Assembly (NCBI RefSeq): GCF_016107625.1
Contig: NZ_JABASV010000003.1
Span: 186,001 to 250,000, forward strand
Direction of reading: 5' to 3'
DNA length: 64,000 nt
DNA from: Vreelandella alkaliphila
GTDB lineage: Bacteria > Pseudomonadota > Gammaproteobacteria > Pseudomonadales > Halomonadaceae
Within the stretch, counting starts at the first letter, position 1. Every line of letters begins with the position of its first letter. This document shows, piece after piece, positions 8,792-18,106 of the stretch. The notes below the pieces were generated by a model that made no database searches, was not told where the DNA came from, and was given only the letters and a program-made list of their open reading frames with translations. The position numbers and the translations under genes are program-made.

Positions 8792-9463
8792 TCAAAGTGC
8801 CTCTGCTTGGTTGGAGCGCTTTTCAAGTACCGCGATAATACTTCCACAGGCGTCTTCAATGTGGGTTTTAAGCAGCTGGCAGGCATTATCGGTGTCGCGT
8901 TGGCGCGCTAACTCCAGCAATTCGTGGTGTTCCTTTTCAGCTTTTGTGATCTCTTGGGAGTAGACGAGCTGCATGCGGATATAGCGGTCTGATTTGGTAT
9001 TTAACTGATGAATGATAGCGAGTGTTTCTGGAAGTTCGGCCGGCGCATAAAGCGCCAAATGAAAGGTATAGTTGTACTCACTCCAATTGTCGACTTCGCC
9101 ACCGCGATTTAGAGCGTCGTCATATTTGCGCAGTATATCCTCAGCTTTATCGAGGTCTGCCTCAGTGAGATTATCAATGGCATGCCTAAGCACATAGGTT
9201 TCAAGCAGAATTCGTAGCTCAAAAAGTTCACGAATTTTGCTGACGGAAAGCTCGGTGGTAAAAGCGCCACGGTGAGCATGAAACTCTACTAGCCCTTCTG
9301 ATTCGAGGGTTAGCAAGGCCTCCCTGACAGGAATACGGCTGACATCATAGTCGCTGGCTAGGGCGTCTTGACGAAGTTGAGTACCGCCCTTGAATTCACC
9401 GCCAAGGATACGTTTGCGTAAGTCGTCGGCGACGAAGTGTGCTCGTGTTTTGAATGTCGCCAT
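8792..9463 (-). CDS. GntR-family regulator, FCD subfamily, of the hydroxyproline island
   Basis: A 223-residue protein with an N-terminal winged HTH (residues about 10-75: LRQDALASDYDVSRIPVREALLTLESEGLV is the classical GntR recognition region) and an all-helical FCD ligand domain (about 85-210). Candidate metal/ligand residues of FCD proteins are present: FHLALY, EKEHHELL and LKTHIEDA supply His residues in the expected order. It sits between the two leftward units of the island and has its own promoter region with a copy of the shared motif at 9496-9506, suggesting autoregulation. The likely effector is a hydroxyproline pathway intermediate (inference). Start ATG 9463. Confidence 0.88.
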   Translation of the reverse strand: MATFKTRAHFVADDLRKRILGGEFKGGTQLRQDALASDYDVSRIPVREALLTLESEGLVEFHAHRGAFTTELSVSKIRELFELRILLETYVLRHAIDNLTEADLDKAEDILRKYDDALNRGGEVDNWSEYNYTFHLALYAPAELPETLAIIHQLNTKSDRYIRMQLVYSQEITKAEKEHHELLELARQRDTDNACQLLKTHIEDACGSIIAVLEKRSNQAEAL

Positions 9464-9495
9464 GGTTCACGTCCATCCTGAAAGTTAATTTGCAC

Positions 9496-9506
9496 ATTTT
9501 ATACAA
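9496..9506 (-). promoter_or_regulatory. Predicted GntR operator at the gntR promoter (partial copy)
   Basis: The plus strand reads ATTTTATACAA, the core of the 14-bp island motif. On the minus strand TAAAAT can act as -10 with TGGACA 16 bases upstream. It lies about 33 bases before the gntR start codon. Confidence 0.6.
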
Positions 9507-9586
9507 ACCTATATAGATGTCCATGGCTGGTAGCTGAATGGTTACTAATTGAGCAGTTGACCAGCTTGCATGGCTCAATGCATGAT

Positions 9587-9615
9587 GCGCCGCTCTCCCC
9601 ATAGGAGAGCGGCGC
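9587..9615 (-). terminator. Strong hairpin between aldehyde dehydrogenase and gntR
   Basis: A perfect 12-bp GC-rich stem (GCGCCGCTCTCC / GGAGAGCGGCGC) with a 5-base loop, starting 13 bases after the dehydrogenase stop. No U-run follows on the transcript strand, so it may be an imperfect terminator or a 3'-end protecting/processing structure that separates the catabolic operon from gntR. Confidence 0.6.
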
Positions 9616-9628
9616 AAACTCCTATTGA

Positions 9629-11206
9629 TCAGTCTTCACGTTCTCCATTAACCAGGCGCTTAAGTGACAGTGGGTTGCTATGCTGCAATGCCTCTGGCAA
9701 AAGTGCATCCGGTAGATCTTGATAACAAATAGGACGTAAAAAACGAGCAATAGCTGCGGTACCTACAGATGTGGTGCGCGAGTCCGACGTTGCTGGGAAA
9801 GGGCCACCATGGACCATGGCATCGCAAACTTCGACGCCTGTTGGCCAGCCATTGACGAGTAGCCGGCCCGCTTTACGTTCCAAAATTGGCAGCAGGTTGA
9901 GAGCAACTTCCTGATCGGCATCCTCCAGTTGAAGAGTGGCGGTCAACTGGCCTTCAAGCGCCTCCGCAACGCGCTGAACCTCGTTCTGATCTTGGCATTC
10001 CACTACCAGCGACAACGCGCCAAATACTTCTTCCTGCAGTGTTTTCTCAGCCAGAAAATGAGCCGCAGAGGTTACAAAAAGAGCTGTTTGGCATTGATTT
10101 TGGCCAGCTCCTTTTTGACCGCGAGCTACTTCGTGGACCTTACCTGTCGAGGTAAGGGCTTGCACACCGTTGGTATAGGCTTGGTGAATGCCGGGCGTAA
10201 GCATGGTTTGAGCGCTGCTGCTCTCGACCGCTTGGCGTGCCGCTGCAATGAACGCATCTAGCCCCTTGGACTTTACGGCAATGACTAACCCAGGGTTAGT
10301 ACAAAACTGGCCAGCTCCCATATTCAACGAGCTTATGAATTCTGCCCCCATGCTGGCACCACGTGACTCCAGTGCCGCTGGTAGAGGGAATACTGGGTTG
10401 ATGGAGCTCATTTCAGCATAGAAAGGGATTGGCTCAGGGCGCGACTGTGCCGTTTTTAATAGTGCCAAGCCGCCGCTGCGGGAGCCAGTAAACCCGGCCG
10501 CTTTGATGTAAGGGTGCGCAACCAATGCCTGCCCAACCTCACGGCCAGAGCCGAAAATTAGCGAAAATACGCCTTCGGGAAGATCACACCGCTTGACGGC
10601 AGTTTGAATCGCACGCCCTACTAATTCGCTGGTTCCTGGATGTGCGGAGTGGGCCTTGACGACCACGGGACATCCCGCCGCTAACGCTGATGCGGTATCG
10701 CCACCGGCGACGGAGAAAGCCAGTGGGAAATTGCTTGCACCAAAAACAGCGACTGGGCCAAGCGCGATATGGCGTTGACGCAAATCGGCGCGCGGCATGG
10801 GTTGACGATTAGGCATGGCCGGATCAATTCGAACATCTAGCCATTCACCATTGCGTAGGGTTTTTGCAAATAACCGTAGTTGGTTACAAGTCCGTCCTTG
10901 CTCCCCTTGGATCCTGGCTTGGGGAAGGCCAGATTCGGTCACTGCCCGGTTAATCAGCGTTTCTCCGAGCGCTTCTATCTCATCTGCAATGGTCTCGAGA
11001 AACTGTGCCCGTGCTTCCAGCTGCGTTTCGCGGTAGCTGTCAAATGAGCGCCAAGCTAACTCGCAGGCTCTTTCTACCTCTTCCTGGGAGCCACCTAAAT
11101 AAGCGGGTTCAAGACGTTCATTATTCGCTGGATTGATTGCGTAAATGGCGTCACGAGAGCCCTGTACAGCTTGTTGGCCAATCAGCATTTTGCCTTGCAA
11201 TGTCAT
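9629..11206 (-). CDS. Alpha-ketoglutarate semialdehyde dehydrogenase (hydroxyproline pathway)
   Basis: A 525-residue aldehyde dehydrogenase. The catalytic cysteine is Cys302 in [10 protein letters not shown]; the upstream [36 protein letters not shown] region forms the NAD(P) site, and the active-site glutamate lies in [10 protein letters not shown]. The length of about 525 and these motifs fit the type III KGSA dehydrogenases (2,5-dioxovalerate to 2-oxoglutarate) that close the hydroxyproline route. The ORF could start at 11260, overlapping the reductase gene by 4 bases, but ATG 11206 has GGAG at ideal spacing and begins [10 protein letters not shown] as in relatives. It is the last catabolic gene of a four-gene leftward operon. 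Confidence 0.88.
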   Translation of the reverse strand: MTLQGKMLIGQQAVQGSRDAIYAINPANNERLEPAYLGGSQEEVERACELAWRSFDSYRETQLEARAQFLETIADEIEALGETLINRAVTESGLPQARIQGEQGRTCNQLRLFAKTLRNGEWLDVRIDPAMPNRQPMPRADLRQRHIALGPVAVFGASNFPLAFSVAGGDTASALAAGCPVVVKAHSAHPGTSELVGRAIQTAVKRCDLPEGVFSLIFGSGREVGQALVAHPYIKAAGFTGSRSGGLALLKTAQSRPEPIPFYAEMSSINPVFPLPAALESRGASMGAEFISSLNMGAGQFCTNPGLVIAVKSKGLDAFIAAARQAVESSSAQTMLTPGIHQAYTNGVQALTSTGKVHEVARGQKGAGQNQCQTALFVTSAAHFLAEKTLQEEVFGALSLVVECQDQNEVQRVAEALEGQLTATLQLEDADQEVALNLLPILERKAGRLLVNGWPTGVEVCDAMVHGGPFPATSDSRTTSVGTAAIARFLRPICYQDLPDALLPEALQHSNPLSLKRLVNGERED

Positions 11207-11256
11207 GTTCGTCTCCGTCGTTAGAATAACGCGAATGGTCGGTAAGAAAAGAGCCG

Positions 11257-12267
11257 TCATAATCGCGCTAGGCGTGACAACTCCTGATATAGGGATTCTG
11301 GAATTGAAATACCTTCTTTTTGAGTGCGTTGCCGTGCCGTATATCGTCGTTGCGAAGGTAAGCGAGCGCCCTGGGCTATGATCGACGAGAACAGATCTTC
11401 AGCACGGGCCATATAATCCTCGAGCGTACTCCCCAGGAAGCGTTCAGGATCCATAGCGAGTATGAGTTCGCCGTGATAGGGGGAAGCTCCGGCTCCATCA
11501 TCGTATGCCAGCGATTCAGCGCTGGTTAAGTCACCGATGAGTGGGCCAGCAATAAGCTCAATCATGATCGATAAGGCAGAGCCTTTATGGCCGCCAAAGG
11601 TAAGGAGTGCGCCGTCTAATACGTCAGCAGGGTTTTGGCTATGCTGCCCTAAACGGTCGATACCCCAACCCTCGGGAATCGGCTTATTTTCACGGTGATG
11701 GAGTTCGATATCACCGCGAGCAATGGCACTGGTAGCAAAGTCGAAGATAAATGGTGGCTGTCCATTAGGGCGCGGCCAGCCAAAGGCCAACGGGTTTGTA
11801 CCCAGTAATGGGCGATTGCCACCCGCGGGGGCCACCCAGGCATGGCTGGGATTACAGGCCAGCGCTACCAGCCCCTGGTCTGTGATAGCTTCAATCTCAA
11901 CCCATAAGGCTGAAAAATGTACGCAGTGATTGATGGCAAGCGCGGCAATTCCTTGCTCACGCGCTTTTGCCGTTAAAATGGGTAAGCCAGCCTCGAAGGC
12001 AAGTTGCGAAAAACCTCCTTTGGCATCAACCCGTACGATGCCTGGGGCGTGATCGTGTACTTCTGGCTGAGCATTGGCGACCACTTTCCCTGCCGCTAGC
12101 GTTTTAACGCAGTTGAGTAAACGGTACAGGCCATGTGAATGGCACTCGTCGCGTTGCCCCGCTATCACTGCTTGAGATAGGGCGTGTGTCTGCTCTTGAT
12201 TGAAGCCCTGGGCGTTGAGCACTGCTTTTGCCAGTACCTCGGCTTCCTTCAGACTCATACGATGCAT
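11257..12267 (-). CDS. Ldh/malate dehydrogenase-2 family reductase (probable 1-pyrroline-2-carboxylate reductase)
   Basis: A 336-residue member of the Ldh_2 (malate/L-lactate dehydrogenase) NAD(P)H-dependent family. The features are [13 protein letters not shown] near residues 35-50, the [18 protein letters not shown] segment, [14 protein letters not shown] and [12 protein letters not shown]. Family members beside hydroxyproline or proline racemase genes reduce 1-pyrroline-2-carboxylate (or piperideine-2-carboxylate) to L-proline (or L-pipecolate). Here it would handle the imine arising from 3-hydroxyproline dehydration or from side oxidation of D-proline. It is not required for the 4-hydroxyproline route, so its presence may widen the substrate range. 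Start ATG 12267 with AGGAG upstream. Confidence 0.8.
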   Translation of the reverse strand: MHRMSLKEAEVLAKAVLNAQGFNQEQTHALSQAVIAGQRDECHSHGLYRLLNCVKTLAAGKVVANAQPEVHDHAPGIVRVDAKGGFSQLAFEAGLPILTAKAREQGIAALAINHCVHFSALWVEIEAITDQGLVALACNPSHAWVAPAGGNRPLLGTNPLAFGWPRPNGQPPFIFDFATSAIARGDIELHHRENKPIPEGWGIDRLGQHSQNPADVLDGALLTFGGHKGSALSIMIELIAGPLIGDLTSAESLAYDDGAGASPYHGELILAMDPERFLGSTLEDYMARAEDLFSSIIAQGARLPSQRRYTARQRTQKEGISIPESLYQELSRLARL

Positions 12268-12360
12268 GAGTAACTCCTAGCAAAGAGAGTTCGCTCCAGC
12301 ACATTAGCTGTGCTGGAGCAGTCGGCTGCTAAGCGGCAAAAAATTGTGTACCACTGAGCC

Positions 12361-13308
12361 TTAGATGTTCTCTAAGGAAGCAGACCAATTGGCATACCAG
12401 GTACGGAACAAGGCGTATTGAGATTCCACATAGTGGCGCTGGGCATCGCTCAGAGTGTCAGTTTCATTGAAGTGGAGGGAGTATTCGGAGTCCCCGTTGA
12501 GTACCATTAAGTGTTTGTAATACAGAACTAGGTCGCCGCCCTCATCGAAGGAGGAGAGAACTCCCAGCGCTTCCTCAAGCTCTTTGGCTAAACGGCGTGC
12601 TTCGACATTGCCTTGCGCGGCTTTTTTACTAAGAGCGACGAGCTGGAGCACCTCGCGGGGGAGAGCATTGCCAATGCCGGTGATGGCACCGGTGGCGCCA
12701 CAGTTGACGAAACCATGGTAGACAGTCGTGTCTACACCTACCATCAAGGTGACATCGTCATCCTGGGAGGTAATGTTTTCCGCAGCGTAGCGTAGGTCAT
12801 CGGCACCACCAAACTCTTTGAAGCCGATTAGGTTTGGGTAACGATGACGCAGCTCAAAGAAGAGGTCTGCACGCGTCGCGAAGCCGTAGTAGGGGCTGTT
12901 ATAAATGACGGCGGGCAGCTTAGGCGCTGCTTCTAAAATGGCTGAGAAATGAGCTTTTTGTGCCGCTACTGAGGTGCCCCGTGAGAGCACGCGCGGAATA
13001 ACCATCAGACCATGGGCTCCCACTTTAGCAGCGTGAGCGGCATGGGATACGGCCTCTTTGGTATTTACTGCGCCAGTGCCCACGATGGTTGGTATGCCTG
13101 CTTGAACTAAACGGGCGACGCCTTCTTGGCGCTGTGCTTCGGTTAACAGTGGCCAATCGCCCATAGAGCCGCAGTACACGACGCCACTCATACCGATATC
13201 TATTAACTCACGACCTTTAGCAACCAGTGCATCGAAGTCCGGTTGACGGTCCGCATTACAGGGGGTCATTAACGCTGGGATGCAGCCTGTAAAGATGTTA
13301 TCGCTCAT
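12361..13308 (-). CDS. DapA-family 1-pyrroline-4-hydroxy-2-carboxylate deaminase
   Basis: A 315-residue (beta/alpha)8-barrel of the dihydrodipicolinate synthase/N-acetylneuraminate lyase family. The Schiff-base lysine is Lys164 (IGFKEFGG) and the catalytic tyrosine is Tyr136 (VIYNSPYYG); the substrate-carboxylate loop GSMGDWPLL replaces the GTTGE loop of true DapA. Such proteins beside a hydroxyproline epimerase convert 1-pyrroline-4-hydroxy-2-carboxylate into alpha-ketoglutarate semialdehyde plus ammonia. It is flanked in the operon by the epimerase (upstream) and the reductase (downstream). Start ATG 13308. A sugar-acid aldolase role is possible by family but not by context. Confidence 0.87.
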   Translation of the reverse strand: MSDNIFTGCIPALMTPCNADRQPDFDALVAKGRELIDIGMSGVVYCGSMGDWPLLTEAQRQEGVARLVQAGIPTIVGTGAVNTKEAVSHAAHAAKVGAHGLMVIPRVLSRGTSVAAQKAHFSAILEAAPKLPAVIYNSPYYGFATRADLFFELRHRYPNLIGFKEFGGADDLRYAAENITSQDDDVTLMVGVDTTVYHGFVNCGATGAITGIGNALPREVLQLVALSKKAAQGNVEARRLAKELEEALGVLSSFDEGGDLVLYYKHLMVLNGDSEYSLHFNETDTLSDAQRHYVESQYALFRTWYANWSASLENI

Positions 13309-13417
13309 TGTTTTTCCTTTCGGTTGGTGTTGTCAGTACTCACATCAGCGCCGAGTCGATAGTGGAGTAATCGGTGCTGCTTGGTTTATGAAGAATTAGG
13401 GTTAGCGAGTTGCGTGC

Positions 13418-14353
13418 TTACACGTCAGAAATACCCCAGGCAAACGGGTCCTGTTCATCAATGAGTAGGGTGGCATCTGCACTTAGATAAGCTCGCCCCT
13501 TGATATAGGGACGGATGCCATTGCCTTCCCATTCATATTGTCCTTCGAACTGGCTGCCACAAATACTGGCTTGTACCCAGGTCTCTCCTGGCGACAATTT
13601 TCCATCTGCCGCTAGGCAAGCCAGTTTGGCACTGGTGCCGGTACCACAAGGGGAGCGGTCATATGCTTTACCGGGGCAAAGCACAAAGTTACGACTATCG
13701 GCTGCCTCGTCCTCTGTGAAGAGCTCAATATGATCGATTAGCCCGCCGTCCTCGCCAGTAATCGAGGCGGCTTCGAGTGCCTGGCGTACGGCCCAGGTGA
13801 ATTCGGTTAGCTTTTCGGTGTTATCAAGCGCTAGCGATTGGCCATGCTGACTGATAAGGAAGAACCAGTTGCCTCCCCAAGCGATGTCCCCATGCAAAAG
13901 CCCATATCCAGGCACTTCAACAGGGACTTGCTGGCGATAGCGGTAAGAAAGGACATTGCGGACAGTAACTGCACCGTCGTTGTGAAGGGTTGCACTAATA
14001 GGACCAACGGGAGTGTCTATCTTATGGGCACCGGGTTCTATAAGGCCTTGATAATGCAAGGATGCGACTAGCCCGATAGTGCCGTGACCGCACATACCCA
14101 GATACCCCGAGTTGTTAAAAAAGATGACCCCGCAAGTGGCATCTGGTGACTCTGGCGCACAATAAAGCGCTCCCACCAACACATCATGCCCACGTGGCTC
14201 CAACATACAGGCGCGTCGCCATTGATCATGCGAAGTGCGCAGCGCTTCACATTTTTCTGCCATGGTTGCGCCAGGCAGAGTCGGGAATCCCTTCATTACC
14301 AGCCGTGTAGGTTCACCTGCTGTATGAGAGTCGATGATATGCACTCGTTTCAT
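13418..14353 (-). CDS. 4-hydroxyproline 2-epimerase (proline racemase family)
   Basis: A 311-residue proline-racemase-fold enzyme. Both catalytic cysteines are at the canonical positions, Cys88 (GMCGHGTIG) and Cys236 ([10 protein letters not shown]), which indicates a two-base racemase/epimerase rather than a trans-3-hydroxyproline dehydratase, where the second Cys is replaced. The N-terminal [13 protein letters not shown] is typical of hydroxyproline epimerases. The reaction is trans-4-hydroxy-L-proline to cis-4-hydroxy-D-proline, the substrate of the DadA-family enzyme of the island. It is the first gene of the leftward operon, about 75 bases after a promoter that carries the shared operator motif. 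Start ATG 14353 with AGGTG upstream. Confidence 0.92.
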   Translation of the reverse strand: MKRVHIIDSHTAGEPTRLVMKGFPTLPGATMAEKCEALRTSHDQWRRACMLEPRGHDVLVGALYCAPESPDATCGVIFFNNSGYLGMCGHGTIGLVASLHYQGLIEPGAHKIDTPVGPISATLHNDGAVTVRNVLSYRYRQQVPVEVPGYGLLHGDIAWGGNWFFLISQHGQSLALDNTEKLTEFTWAVRQALEAASITGEDGGLIDHIELFTEDEAADSRNFVLCPGKAYDRSPCGTGTSAKLACLAADGKLSPGETWVQASICGSQFEGQYEWEGNGIRPYIKGRAYLSADATLLIDEQDPFAWGISDV

Positions 14354-14428
14354 GGAACACCTGTGATTGTTTTGTCCTGGTGATCAACGCTGGCGCTACA
14401 GTGGATGTCAGCATCAATTGGTAGTTTT

Positions 14429-14462
14429 TATATTTTATACAATCTTCAAAATGATTTGTGAA
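14429..14462 (-). promoter_or_regulatory. Promoter and operator of the epimerase operon
   Basis: On the minus strand TTCACA (14457-14462), a 17-base spacer and TATAAA (14434-14439) form a near-consensus sigma-70 promoter. The exact 14-bp motif TATATTTTATACAA (plus strand, 14429-14442) covers the -10 element, placing a bound repressor on the RNA polymerase site. Confidence 0.72.
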
Positions 14463-14806
14463 GCCATATTTCGCATCAGGCTTACGTTCTCTATGCATGA
14501 GTTATTGATCTGAGCATTAGGAAGAGCTTGCTATTACAACGATTTATAGCAACTGGAGTAGAGATGTCAGTTGATAGAGAGCTAGACTAAGGTCTTATTA
14601 CTGTGGAGATGATCGAATTATTCCTCGCTTTTTCTAAGTCTATGGGAGCTCAGTAAGTCCCGATTCGGGATCCTTACTTAATTTCTAAGAAAACAAAGCT
14701 ATTCCCATAAACGCTTCTTCACATAGCCTTCTATATCAGAATTATCTTAAGTGTCTGAATTAAGATGGTGTTTTTATAAAATTGTCCTGATTCTGCAAAG
14801 ATAGTC
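14463..14806. other. Divergent spacer between catabolic operon and TRAP genes
   Basis: A/T-rich, with no credible gene. It contains a dyad at 14652-14678 (AGTAAG-TCCCGA / TCGGGA-TC-CTTACT, two-base bulge) and a weaker ATCTTAA...TTAAGAT dyad near 14742-14764. Neither has a T run, so they are more likely protein sites or inert than terminators. Confidence 0.4.
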
Positions 14807-14836
14807 TTGCAATGATTTATTATATATTTTATACAA
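14807..14836 (+). promoter_or_regulatory. Promoter and operator of the TRAP operon
   Basis: TTGCAA (14807-14812), a 17-base spacer and TATACA (14830-14835) form a good sigma-70 promoter. The exact motif TATATTTTATACAA (14823-14836) overlaps the -10, as at the epimerase promoter. A leader of roughly 215 bases would then precede the first gene. Confidence 0.72.
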
Positions 14837-15058
14837 AAAAGGAAGCCAAGATTGATTTGCTCGTAACTCATCTGGCTTTGCTCAGCGCGACAAGTCTGTT
14901 CCAGGGAGAGGGAAAGGCGAACAGCAGACGGCTCTGCACTAACAGTATTTGCTGTAGGAAAAGCTTAAACGTACAGGCATGTAGCTACCTCTCAATGCCC
15001 TTTATTTAGCAATGGGGTGAGAGATAAATAAAACCAACATATAGAAAGGTTAGTGATC

Positions 15059-16111
15059 ATGAAAACAAAGCAATGGCTTTCCTCTGTAGTAGCGGCGATA
15101 GCACTTTCCTCCCAAGTGCATGCAGCCGAAGTGGAATGGCGGGTGCCCACCTCCGTCCCAGGAGGCTCTCCATTCTATGAAAATTTCCTCGAACGGTTCT
15201 CACGCAACACAGAAATTTTAACTTCAGGACGAGCTAACATTCGGCCTTTTGGCGCGGGCGTGATTGTGCCTGCCTTGCAAGTTTATGATGCTGTCAAAGA
15301 GGGTACAGTAGAGGCGGGGCACTCCACGCCAAGCTACTTAGTTAATCAAAATCCTATAAACGCTATTTTTGCTGGATTCCCGGGAGGCATGGGGCCACAG
15401 TCATATATTAATTGGATTTATGAAGGTGGCGGTCAAGAAGCATTGCGGGAGCTCCGGGCTAGTGAAGGATTGCACTCGCTAATCGTTGGCATTGGATCTA
15501 CTGAAGTATTTGCTCATTCCAACGTGCCAATTAACGGGCCTGAGGATCTCGACGGCTTAAAGTACAGAACTTCTGGCCCTTGGGCTGAAGTTATGCGTGA
15601 GTACTACAATGCAGTCCCTACTGTTGTTCCGCCCGGAGACACTTACACTTTATTACAGCGTAAGGGTGTCGATGCTGTGGAGTGGGCAACGCCTTCCAGT
15701 AATTATCCAGAAGGCTTTCATGAAGCAGCCCGCTACATCATAGTCCCAGGTGTACATCAACCCACATTCCTTTGGGAAGTCGTTGTCCGTCAGGAAACAT
15801 GGGATCAAGTGCCAGACGACCTAAAGCAGCTAATTGAATCTGCAGCTAAGTTGACGACTTATGAAGGGCTTTCCAGTTTCTATCATAACGACCTAATCGC
15901 TATGGAAAATTATCGTGAAGGTAGAAACGAAGTCATTAGTTTGGACGAAGCATTCGTTGACGAATTAGCGGAAAATGGGCGTTCATGGATTACTGCCCGG
16001 GCTGCGGAAGAAAGTGAAGCTGGCAACCCTGACATGGAAGAGATTTTAAAAGACTACCAAGAATATCAGTCACGTTGGAATTCTCAGAAAGACTATCTCA
16101 TAACTAATTAA
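15059..16111 (+). CDS. TRAP transporter substrate-binding protein (DctP/TakP type), island copy
   Basis: A 350-residue periplasmic protein with a signal peptide ending SSQVHAA-EVEW. Family features are GTVEAGHSTPSY, GLKYRTSGPWAEVM and VDAVEWATPSSNYPEGFHEAARYIIVPG. The last motif (Trp plus Asn and the GFH segment) is typical of TRAP binders for 2-oxo acids and small carboxylates such as TakP. Co-regulation with the hydroxyproline genes points to hydroxyproline or a related imino or oxo acid as ligand (inference). The start is ATG 15059 with GAAAGG upstream; the GTG at 15053 is an alternative. It is followed by dctQ- and dctM-like genes. Base composition is visibly more A/T-rich than in the flanking genes, suggesting separate origin. 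Confidence 0.87.
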   Translation: MKTKQWLSSVVAAIALSSQVHAAEVEWRVPTSVPGGSPFYENFLERFSRNTEILTSGRANIRPFGAGVIVPALQVYDAVKEGTVEAGHSTPSYLVNQNPINAIFAGFPGGMGPQSYINWIYEGGGQEALRELRASEGLHSLIVGIGSTEVFAHSNVPINGPEDLDGLKYRTSGPWAEVMREYYNAVPTVVPPGDTYTLLQRKGVDAVEWATPSSNYPEGFHEAARYIIVPGVHQPTFLWEVVVRQETWDQVPDDLKQLIESAAKLTTYEGLSSFYHNDLIAMENYREGRNEVISLDEAFVDELAENGRSWITARAAEESEAGNPDMEEILKDYQEYQSRWNSQKDYLITN

Positions 16112-16178
16112 CATAAAAATTATAGGGGGAGACTTTAAGAGTCTCTCCTTGTATATATAGACATGAGTGGTGCCAATA

Positions 16179-16682
16179 ATGATATTTAAATTAGTAGATA
16201 AAATTTCTGAAGTGTCTGCGTGGGTGAGCAAGCTGGCAATTGTTGTATTGGTATTGTCAATGTTATATGAAGTGATAGCTCGCTATGTTTTTAACTCATC
16301 AACCATATGGGCATTCGATATTTCTTATATGGCTACAGGTGTTGCGTTTGTGCTGGGTGTTGCTTGGACAGCGCAGATTGATGGTCATATAAAAGTTGAT
16401 GTGTTAAGTAGCTTGCTACCAAATAATGTTTATCGATTGATTATCGGAGTGGTTTATACAGTTGTATTGTTTCCGACTTTTCTATTTATGGCCTGGTATG
16501 GTTGGAAGAAGACTGTGTCGGCATTCATAACTAATGAGGTGGAAATGGTCAGTACATGGGCGCCTCAAATGTGGCCATTCTATACATGTATAGCTGTAGG
16601 TCTTACTCTCCTTGCTCTTCAGTTTCTTGTCATTGGGCTTCGTTCTTTTTTAAATAAGACTATAAAAAGTGAGATTGAGTAA
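16179..16682 (+). CDS. TRAP transporter small permease (DctQ type), island copy
   Basis: About 167 residues with four hydrophobic helices, and an early VLSMLYEVIARYVFNSSTIWAFDISY segment typical of DctQ proteins. It partners with the large permease encoded next (the stop overlaps the next ATG in TAATG). The start is uncertain: ATG 16179 has GAGTGG eight bases upstream, and GTG 16167 would add four residues. A/T-rich coding sequence. Confidence 0.85.
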   Translation: MIFKLVDKISEVSAWVSKLAIVVLVLSMLYEVIARYVFNSSTIWAFDISYMATGVAFVLGVAWTAQIDGHIKVDVLSSLLPNNVYRLIIGVVYTVVLFPTFLFMAWYGWKKTVSAFITNEVEMVSTWAPQMWPFYTCIAVGLTLLALQFLVIGLRSFLNKTIKSEIE

Positions 16683-18001
16683 TGGATTCGACAATAGCTT
16701 CGTTAATGTTTCCAGGGCTTTTTTTGTTAATATTTTTAGGTGTTCCGGTTGCTTTTTCATTAGTTATAGTGTCACTTGTTTCTGGTTGGTTCGCTTTTGG
16801 TCCTATGATTTTTCAACAACTTTATGGCAGTGTTTATAGCGCTTCATCAAATTATGTGCTCTCTTCGATTCCTCTTTTTATTCTAATGGGGGCGATACTA
16901 GAGAAGTCAGGTATAGCAAAAAATCTTTTCGATGCCATTCAAATGTGGATTGGGCGGCTACCAGGAGGGCTAGCACTAACAACGATTGCTATGGCAGCAA
17001 TATTTGCTGCTGCATCTGGAGTCGTTGGTGCGGTGGAAATAATGATTGGGCTAATGGCAATTCCTGCCATGAGGGCCTATAAATATAATAATTCACTGAT
17101 TGCGGGTACGGTTTGTGCCGGAGGTTCTTTAGGAACAATTATACCTCCTACTGTCATCGTAGTCGTCTATGCTGCGCTCGCTCAACAGTCGATAGGTGCC
17201 TTATTTGCGGCGATTATATTCCCCGGCATTCTTATGCTTTCTCTTTTTGCTACTTACATAATTGTTCGATGCTGGCTGCGCCCTCAAGATGGCCCAGTCT
17301 CTACTATTGTTGACGATGATAAACCCTTTGCTCTTAAAATAAGAATTACACTGAAAGCGTTAGTGCCACCCTTGCTATTAATGTTCGCTGTGCTTGGGTC
17401 ACTGTTGGGTGGTATTGCATCCCCAACAGAAGCAGCGGCAGTTGGTGTTGCAGGCGCAGTGATCTTAGCAATAATTAATGGTGGTATAACGATATCTTCA
17501 CTTACTGACTCTTTATCTCTTACCGTACGCATTACATCTATGATACTGCTTATAGTAGCCGGTGGTACGATGTTTACGGGTATTTTTGCAGTCAACGGTG
17601 GTGGAGAAATGGTATCGGCAATAGCCAATGGGTTAGGTGGTGGTACAGCAGGCGTTATTTTATTTTTCCTAGCGGTTACCTTTTTGCTAGGATTTGTTCT
17701 TGATTGGACCTCTATCGTTTTAATTTGCGTGCCAATATTTACTCCTGTGATTAAACAGCTTGGTATCGACCCTATTTGGTTTGCTACGTTAGTGTTGATA
17801 ACAATCCAAACGAGCTACCTGACACCTCCTATGGCGTCGTCAATATTTTATTTAAAGTCAATTGCCCCTAGTGATATTACCTATGGGCAAATGTGCAAAG
17901 GTGTGTTGCCCTTTATTGCTGTGCAATTACTAACACTGGCTATCGTTGTGCTGTTTCCTACAGTAGCTACATGGCTGCCTGATAAAATTGTGGGTTTTTA
18001 A
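16682..18001 (+). CDS. TRAP transporter large permease (DctM type), island copy
   Basis: A 439-residue membrane protein with about twelve helices. DctM features include FLGVPVAFSLVIVSL at the N-terminus, SSIPLFILMGAILEKSGIAKNLFDAI, GSLGTIIPPTVIVVVYAALAQQSIGALF and SPTEAAAVGV. It forms the Na+-driven channel subunit with the DctQ protein. A one-base overlap with the preceding stop indicates translational coupling. The operon ends at a hairpin at 18013-18040. The codon choice is A/T-rich, unlike the GC-richer genes elsewhere in the window. Confidence 0.9.
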   Translation: MDSTIASLMFPGLFLLIFLGVPVAFSLVIVSLVSGWFAFGPMIFQQLYGSVYSASSNYVLSSIPLFILMGAILEKSGIAKNLFDAIQMWIGRLPGGLALTTIAMAAIFAAASGVVGAVEIMIGLMAIPAMRAYKYNNSLIAGTVCAGGSLGTIIPPTVIVVVYAALAQQSIGALFAAIIFPGILMLSLFATYIIVRCWLRPQDGPVSTIVDDDKPFALKIRITLKALVPPLLLMFAVLGSLLGGIASPTEAAAVGVAGAVILAIINGGITISSLTDSLSLTVRITSMILLIVAGGTMFTGIFAVNGGGEMVSAIANGLGGGTAGVILFFLAVTFLLGFVLDWTSIVLICVPIFTPVIKQLGIDPIWFATLVLITIQTSYLTPPMASSIFYLKSIAPSDITYGQMCKGVLPFIAVQLLTLAIVVLFPTVATWLPDKIVGF

Positions 18002-18012
18002 GTAGTAAGCCA

Positions 18013-18040
18013 TAACAGGTGGACTTCCGTCCACCTGTTA
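18013..18040 (+). terminator. Hairpin after TRAP operon
   Basis: A perfect 12-bp stem (TAACAGGTGGAC / GTCCACCTGTTA) with a TTCC loop, 12 bases after the dctM stop. It has no clear U-run, so it is a likely but atypical terminator. Confidence 0.6.
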
Positions 18041-18106
18041 GCGTTAGTTAAAATGTATATGGCATGTTGTTGTCGTATGTGCTTTGCTCGAAATAGCTAA
18101 TAGTCA

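Noticed and set aside
14812..15009. A 65-codon ORF in the leader of the island TRAP operon.
   Set aside because: It begins inside the predicted -10/operator, has no ribosome-binding site and its translation is Cys/Leu-rich without family likeness.
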